DNA of 64,000 nucleotides. It comes from an uncultured Lachnospiraceae bacterium (GTDB taxonomy: Bacteria > Bacillota_A > Clostridia > Lachnospirales > Lachnospiraceae). This document shows positions 59,435 to 64,000 of the stretch, piece after piece. The notes beneath the pieces are model-generated. The model saw only the letters and a program-made list of their open reading frames with translations. It made no database searches and was not told where the DNA came from. Numbering within the stretch: the stretch's first letter is position 1; each line of letters opens with the position of its first letter. The stretch lies in assembly GCA_902801585.1 (NCBI GenBank), contig CADCIU010000007.1, positions 1 through 64,000 of the forward strand, written 5' to 3'. The translations under genes were made by a program, and so were the position numbers.

Positions 59435-60715
59435 TCAGTGATGTGCGTGCTCGTCCATGCGTCCGAGCTTGAACTTTCCGTAGCGGATCAGCTGGTGATG
59501 GTATAGACCATAGTTTCCGGAGACCGTGTATGCGATCGCAATACTGAGCATGTAATAAGGCCACCTCTCGAAGCCGAACATCTCGAAGCAGATGAGAAGC
59601 GTTCCCAGAGGGCAGTTGGTGACGCAGCAGAAAAGACATCCCATACCGATGGCCGCCGCAAGCCCGCTTGGCATGCCGAGAAGGGGGCCGACGACGGAGC
59701 CGAAAGTCGCGCCGATAAACAGAGAAGGAACAATCTCTCCGCCCTTGAAGCCGGCTGCAATGGATACAGCGGTAAACAGGATCTTGATGAGGAAGGCGCA
59801 GGCAGGGACCGGCTCATCCCTGAGACATTCAGTGATGACATGCCCGCCGGCGCCGTTGTAGAACTGGCTGCCTGACAGAAGCGTCAGTCCGATCAGGATC
59901 AGAGAGACGAGAGCGCCTCTGGCGATCGGAGGTACGGGGATCTTTCTGGCAAGTGCGGGAATCTTTCCTAAAGCAACAATGAACAGTATGCTGACCAGAG
60001 CGCACAGGATCGCGAGGACAAAAGTGGAGATCGCGAGAGGCAGTGTAAACGGCGTCAGGGCGTAGAGCCTCCAAGGGTGCTTCTCCACACCGAACATAAC
60101 GGAAATATAGTAAGCGGGAAGAGAGGCAATGACACACGGGACCAGCGCATCGTATTGGAGAAGTCCGACATCGCTGATCTCCATCGCTATGACGGTGGCC
60201 GCCAGCGGTGTGCCGAACAAAGCCGAGAAGGCCGCGCTCATGCCGGCCATGACCATGATCCGGCGCGCGCTCTCCTGAAAGTGGAGGTGTTTGCCCAGTT
60301 CATCGCCCAGACAGCCCCCGATCTGCAGGGCAGCGCCTTCACGTCCGACAGATGCTCCCAGAAAATGGGAAATGATCGTGGAGCAGAAGATGAGCGGCGC
60401 CATGGAGCCCGGAACGTTCTCGCTCCGCGTGACAGCCAGAAGAACTGTATCTGTGCCCTCGCTGTGGTCAAATTTCTGGTAGAAGAAGATGATAAGCGCT
60501 GCGCCGACGGGCATCAAAAAGATGACCCAGGGATGAGATTCGCGCAGCTGTGTTGCCGCGTCGATCCCCAGGGCGAAAACACTGGCGACTGCCCCCACGA
60601 GCGTTCCGCACAGGAGCCCGTATACGAGAAGTCTTACGAGCTGTATACTTCTTGTCTTGATCTTGAAAGCCAAAGCTTCCAGCCGGTCCTGCATTCTGTC
60701 ATTTCCTGATTCCAT
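59435..60715 (-). CDS. ClC-family chloride channel or chloride/proton antiporter
   Basis: 426 residues, start behind GAAAGGAACTAT. About eleven hydrophobic segments fill the chain. The family filter motif appears as ASVGREGAALQIGG (GREGP in most members, here GREGA), with GGEIVPSLFIGATFGSVVG later and the amphipathic N-terminus RLLVYGLLCGTLVGAV. There is no C-terminal CBS domain. It moves chloride or fluoride across the cell membrane; fluoride-type members have a different filter, so chloride is favoured, but direction and gating cannot be told. It is a single gene convergent with the flavodiiron gene. Confidence 0.86.
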   Translation of the reverse strand: MESGNDRMQDRLEALAFKIKTRSIQLVRLLVYGLLCGTLVGAVASVFALGIDAATQLRESHPWVIFLMPVGAALIIFFYQKFDHSEGTDTVLLAVTRSENVPGSMAPLIFCSTIISHFLGASVGREGAALQIGGCLGDELGKHLHFQESARRIMVMAGMSAAFSALFGTPLAATVIAMEISDVGLLQYDALVPCVIASLPAYYISVMFGVEKHPWRLYALTPFTLPLAISTFVLAILCALVSILFIVALGKIPALARKIPVPPIARGALVSLILIGLTLLSGSQFYNGAGGHVITECLRDEPVPACAFLIKILFTAVSIAAGFKGGEIVPSLFIGATFGSVVGPLLGMPSGLAAAIGMGCLFCCVTNCPLGTLLICFEMFGFERWPYYMLSIAIAYTVSGNYGLYHHQLIRYGKFKLGRMDEHAHH

Positions 60716-60846
60716 ATAGTTCCTTTCGCGCCGTAGCTGTCTTAGTTTATGTCAGGCAAAATATTGATAATCTTATTTTATATGACTTCCGTGCTTTTCG
60801 CGCAGTAATTAAATGCTTTTTTAAAGAACTTGAAAGAAAGCCTTTC

Positions 60847-61698
60847 TCATGAAAGAAAGGCCTTCAGCTCATCAAGGCGGGATGTCATCACATCTCTGCC
60901 GATCTGATATACTCTGCGAAGCTCATCGGGGTCGTCGGAAGTGTGTCCTATGTTCAGGGGCTGCGGCGGCCGGATGACAAACGCATTGCCGGCGATCTCC
61001 TGCTCCCGGACATACTCGGCCTGACGGTTGTAGCGCAGGTGGCGGATCTCCATAGCCTTGACGCAGGCGGGATAATGGCGGAGCACGACCTTCATGAGAG
61101 GGACCATTTTGTTGGGCTGCTTGACGAAGCCGAGCGGCTGCGTGAGGATCACGACGTTTCTGGGGCAGCCCCGCCGCTCCATGCTGCGAAGCGGAATGCT
61201 GTCAGCGATGCCACCGTCCAGAAGCTTATAGCCGTCCACTTCCACGATATGTGATACGATCGGCATGGAGGCAGACGCGCGGAAATACAGCATATCCTTT
61301 CCTGTGCCCTGATCCAGGCGCTTGTGGATGGCCTTGCCGGTCTCGATATTGGTGCAGACAACGTAGAAAGGCATGGGGTTGGCCTGATAAGCGGCGACGT
61401 CAAAAGGGTCCAGGTGATTGGGAATGTCGTCGTAGCAGAATTTTGTCCCGAACAGGTCACCGGTCTTAATAAGGGACTCCATACTGCAGTATCTGGGATC
61501 GGTGCAATACTTGGTGTTGTAACGGATCACGCGTCCGATCTGCTTCGACTTATAATTGCAGCCGAACACGGCGCCGGCCGAGACGCCCATTGCCGCATCC
61601 AGTTCAATTTCATTCTCCATAAGGACATCGAGCACACCTGCGGTGAACATTCCGCGCATCGCGCCGCCTTCCATGACAAGTCCTGTTTTTATGCTCAT
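60847..61698 (-). CDS. Patatin-like phospholipase
   Basis: 283 residues from the ATG at 61698 with GCGGAGGTGTTT upstream; 27 more codons upstream are in frame but unsupported. Catalytic parts: oxyanion loop LVMEGGAMRGMFTAGVLDVL, nucleophile Ser40 in AAMGVSAGAVFG and the Asp of KLLDGGIADSIPL. It belongs to the YjjU-type group of cytoplasmic patatins acting on lipids or acyl esters. It lies directly downstream of the HypB pair on the same strand (37 bases after the last), and may be transcribed with them without functional link. Confidence 0.88.
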   Translation of the reverse strand: MSIKTGLVMEGGAMRGMFTAGVLDVLMENEIELDAAMGVSAGAVFGCNYKSKQIGRVIRYNTKYCTDPRYCSMESLIKTGDLFGTKFCYDDIPNHLDPFDVAAYQANPMPFYVVCTNIETGKAIHKRLDQGTGKDMLYFRASASMPIVSHIVEVDGYKLLDGGIADSIPLRSMERRGCPRNVVILTQPLGFVKQPNKMVPLMKVVLRHYPACVKAMEIRHLRYNRQAEYVREQEIAGNAFVIRPPQPLNIGHTSDDPDELRRVYQIGRDVMTSRLDELKAFLS

Positions 61699-61735
61699 AA
61701 ACACCTCCGCAAAAGATCTTAAACGGTAATACCGG

Positions 61736-62410
61736 TCAGGCTGATCCGACAACGGATCGGACCCACGCGCACACGGCATCCATTCCCTCGCCGGTCTTCG
61801 CGCTGACCGGGAGGATCACCGCGTTCGGATTCAGCCGCAGGATCCGCTCCCTCGCCTTGTCCATATCGAAGTCAAAATAGGCCATGGTATCGATCTTGTT
61901 GATGAGCACAAGGTCGCTGACACTGAACATCAGAGGGTATTTGAGCGGTTTATCGTCTCCCTCGGGGACACTGAGGATCATCGCGTTCCTGTGGGCCCCG
62001 GTGTCAAACTCGGCGGGGCAGACCAGGTTGCCGATGTTTTCCAAAATGAGAAGGTCGGTGTCCTGAAACGCCTTCTGCTCATAGCGGTCCAGTGCGCGGG
62101 CCACCATGTCTGCATCGATATGACATAATCCGCCGTTGTGGATCTGCAGCGCATCGACGCCCGTCTCGTCTGCGACACGCTGCGCGTCCAGGGTCGACTC
62201 GATGTCCACATCCATGACGCGGATCCTGAGCTCATTTCGGAGTCTTTTGATGAGCGCCGTCAGAAGGGTCGTCTTGCCGCTGCCCGGACTTGACATGACG
62301 TTGATCATCGTGACCGCATTTTCAGAGAGCCTTCTGCGGACGGCCTCAGCAGAGGCGGTGTTGTCCGCAAATACGCTTTCTTCTATTTTGATCGTCTTGA
62401 CTGTTCCCAT
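61736..62410 (-). CDS. hypB: HypB-like GTPase for nickel insertion (copy 1)
   Basis: 224 residues, start behind CGGAGGTAAAGT. The SIMIBI-class GTPase has P-loop SSPGSGKTTLL (about 40-47), IRVMDVDIESTLDAQR, the metal-binding CHIDADMVARAL, LLILENIGNLVCPAEFDTGA with a metal Cys, and base-recognition LINKID. The His-rich N-terminal metal store found in some HypB proteins is missing. It inserts nickel into [NiFe]-hydrogenase with HypA. A second HypB-like gene lies 80 bases upstream on the same strand; no hypA, C, D, E or F or hydrogenase subunit gene is in the window. Confidence 0.9.
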   Translation of the reverse strand: MGTVKTIKIEESVFADNTASAEAVRRRLSENAVTMINVMSSPGSGKTTLLTALIKRLRNELRIRVMDVDIESTLDAQRVADETGVDALQIHNGGLCHIDADMVARALDRYEQKAFQDTDLLILENIGNLVCPAEFDTGAHRNAMILSVPEGDDKPLKYPLMFSVSDLVLINKIDTMAYFDFDMDKARERILRLNPNAVILPVSAKTGEGMDAVCAWVRSVVGSA

Positions 62411-62490
62411 ACTTTACCTCCGATAAATGCTGAAGCGGTCTGCAGTCATGAGACCGACCACTGCAGCAGGTCATACATCCCGGCATCCGC

Positions 62491-63183
62491 TCATGCATTC
62501 CATGTGCCGACTCTTGCCAGGATTTCCTCTGCCAGAGCCTCTACGCCTTCGCCGGTTTTGGCGGAGATGTAGAAGATCTTTATATTCGGATTGCGCAGCC
62601 TGGCGTAACGCTCCATTCTCGTCTTGTCGAAGTCAAAGACCGGCAGCGTGTCGATCTTATTGACGGCCAAAATATCGCACTCTTCGTACATCAGAGGATA
62701 TTTGGCAGGTTTGTCATCTCCTTCCGGCACACTCAGGATGGTCATCTTGACTGCAGCGCCGGTGTCAAATTCGGCGGGGCAGACCAGGTTGCCGATGTTT
62801 TCCAGAACGACGAGGTCCAGATGCCTGCCGGTGCTCTCAAAAAGGGCCTTCAGGCCCTGTCTCGTCATATCCGCGTCCAGGTGGCACATGCCGCCTGTGT
62901 GGAGCTGGACAGAGGGAATACCGGCGGCCAGCATGGTCCTTGCGTCCACATCGGAATCAATGTCCGCTTCCATGACACCCCACTGAATGCGGTCTTTCAT
63001 ATATCGGTTTAGCGCCAAGAGCGTTGCGGTCTTGCCGCTGCCCGGGCCGGACATGAGATTGAGAAGGCAGGTTTTCTGCTCCCTCAGCTGCCTGCGAAGA
63101 TCCTGCGCGTCCCGGTCGTTGTCCGCAAGAACGGATTCTTTGAGCTCAATGATCCGGATGGGATCCGAGTATTGATTTGTCAT
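62491..63183 (-). CDS. HypB-like GTPase for nickel insertion (copy 2)
   Basis: 230 residues, start behind GGGGAGGAATC. It shows the same blocks as copy 1: P-loop MSGPGSGKTATLL, VMEADIDSDVDART, CHLDADMTRQGL, LVVLENIGNLVCPAEFDTGA, and NKIDTLPVFDFDKTRMERY. The two proteins agree strongly around the nucleotide and metal sites and differ elsewhere, which fits an old tandem duplication with specialisation. It may serve another nickel enzyme or a different hydrogenase. It is the first gene of the - strand unit that also carries copy 1 and perhaps the patatin. Confidence 0.88.
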   Translation of the reverse strand: MTNQYSDPIRIIELKESVLADNDRDAQDLRRQLREQKTCLLNLMSGPGSGKTATLLALNRYMKDRIQWGVMEADIDSDVDARTMLAAGIPSVQLHTGGMCHLDADMTRQGLKALFESTGRHLDLVVLENIGNLVCPAEFDTGAAVKMTILSVPEGDDKPAKYPLMYEECDILAVNKIDTLPVFDFDKTRMERYARLRNPNIKIFYISAKTGEGVEALAEEILARVGTWNA

Positions 63184-63530
63184 GATTCCTCCCCGCTGCC
63201 TTCGCAGCAGACGTGTTTCTCAATAGTATGGCAGAATTAAAAAATGCATCATTCCAAAGCATATACCTGATCTGATACAGATGGTTAGATTATACAGGAG
63301 AAAAGACTGAATGGAAAGAAATGGAACGGAAAGAAATGGAACGGACTGTTTGCAGGGCGCCGCGGAAAAGGTGACAAAACTGTGAACAGTAACGGATGCC
63401 GCAAAAAACAAATGGAAGTCAGACAAATAATAGGGTATGATAGAAATCAGAGGTAGTTCACCAACACGCTGTACAACGCGGCGGACTTTTGCACTGTATT
63501 GTGCAGGAGTCTGTATGAAGGAGGAGAGTT
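63184..63530. other. Intergenic region between divergent genes
   Basis: Holds a perfect 15-base tandem duplication (GGAAAGAAATGGAAC at 63313-63327 and 63328-63342). A TATGAT word near 63436 could be the -10 of the lipoprotein gene, with a poor -35. No gene is seen. Confidence 0.6.
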
Positions 63531-64000
63531 ATGAAAAAAGCATTAGTCGTACTCATGATGGGAGCACTGCTCTTTACAGCTTGCGGACAGTCAACAGGTG
63601 CGGCCGGTTCAGCAAACGAGCCGCAGACTGAAGAGGCACAGGCAGAAGCGCCTGCCGAGGAAGAAGCAGAGGCGGAAGCGCCGGCAGAAGAGGCTCAGGC
63701 AGAGGCGCCGGCAGAAGAGGCTCAGGCAGAGGCGCCGGCAGAAGAAGCACAGGCAGAGGCACCGGCAGAGGGTGAAGAAGCACAGGCAGAGGCACCTGCC
63801 GAAGCTGCTGAGGAGACAGCGGGAGACGAGGACTCTTTGGGACAGCCCAAGGCGGAGCAGCCGGATTATGTCGGATACTTCGCGAACGCGGAGACCACAG
63901 AACTGAAAGATGTTCAGAAACTGCAGCTGGAAACAGAGAACACGCTTCCTGACAACGCGGTTAAACTGCAGTCTGTAGAGACCGATGAAGGCTCGATCGA
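63531..64000 (+). CDS. Lipoprotein with Ala/Glu-rich tandem repeats, 3' partial
   Basis: The ATG at 63531 has GAAGGAGGAGAGTT just upstream; the frame is open to the end of the window. Signal peptide with lipobox FTAC (MKKALVVLMMGALLFTAC), then about 65 residues built from a nine-residue AEEAQAEAP unit repeated about six times with small changes, then EQPDYVGYFANAETTELKD and the start of an unrecognised domain. The repeat DNA is nearly identical, so slippage is likely. The stretch probably forms an extended spacer between the membrane and the surface domain. Function unknown. Confidence 0.85.
   Translation, partial: MKKALVVLMMGALLFTACGQSTGAAGSANEPQTEEAQAEAPAEEEAEAEAPAEEAQAEAPAEEAQAEAPAEEAQAEAPAEGEEAQAEAPAEAAEETAGDEDSLGQPKAEQPDYVGYFANAETTELKDVQKLQLETENTLPDNAVKLQSVETDEGSI

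Overview
The window (about 50% G+C) reads as chromosomal DNA of an anaerobic Bacillota of class Clostridia, most likely a Lachnospiraceae-type gut or rumen bacterium. The support is strong AGGAGG-type ribosome binding sites, lipoprotein signal peptides, clostripain-type surface proteins with leucine-rich repeats, a flavodiiron protein, a two-gene SufC/SufB-like Fe-S system and hydrogenase-maturation genes. The taxonomic assignment is inference from gene content. No rRNA, tRNA, CRISPR array or intact insertion sequence was seen.

Left part (1-14.5 kb). A cell-surface cassette on the + strand comprises a C11 (clostripain) peptidase with leucine-rich repeats (5' end outside the window), a two-pass membrane protein, a zinc-ribbon Ser/Thr kinase with an extracellular part, and a secreted C-type-lectin-fold protein. 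It is followed on the - strand by threonine aldolase, a secreted L,D-transpeptidase, a ferredoxin-type aldo/keto reductase, a secreted Ig-like protein and a pectinesterase.

Central part (14.8-37.1 kb). An almost continuous + strand locus handles pectin and uronates. It contains LplB/LplC-type oligosaccharide permeases, KduI, KduD, a decayed GH4 glycosidase, a TIM-barrel isomerase, two KDG-type kinases, a YhcH protein, KDPG aldolase, a complete RbsB-type ABC importer (binding protein, permease, double ATPase, permease), and UxaB, UxaA and UxaC. Galacturonate can thus go through UxaC-UxaB-UxaA to KDG, and unsaturated uronates through KduI-KduD to KDG. KDG kinase and Eda then give pyruvate and glyceraldehyde 3-phosphate. 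Four enzymes without an obvious place in this route (cyclase family, ketopantoate-reductase family, amidohydrolase, cupin) sit inside the locus. No transcription regulator lies within it.

Right part (37.3-64 kb). This holds a monovalent cation/proton antiporter with a structured leader and a lipoprotein with a duplicated domain. A small HTH-like gene is divergent from a second membrane-anchored kinase. Next come another lipoprotein, a response regulator (AraC output) with a degenerate acidic pocket, and a SpoIIE/RsbU-type phosphatase. A 0.7-kb non-coding stretch is full of CCTAAG motifs, and a candidate PD-(D/E)XK protein follows it. A complete 1617-residue paralogue of the first C11-LRR protein comes next. 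The rest is SufCB-like genes, a DUF3048 protein, a DUF4097-like protein, a flavodiiron protein, a ClC channel, a patatin, two tandem HypB genes and the start of an Ala/Glu-rich lipoprotein.

Three long palindromes with the same core (9290, 37092, 59363) and a fragment near 11.8 kb form a dispersed repeat family. Several short tandem repeats in and between genes suggest replication slippage. I found no convincing wholly new system. The best candidates for undescribed biology are the C11-LRR/kinase/lectin cassette, the CCTAAG region, the unassigned enzymes of the uronate locus, and the tandem HypB pair.
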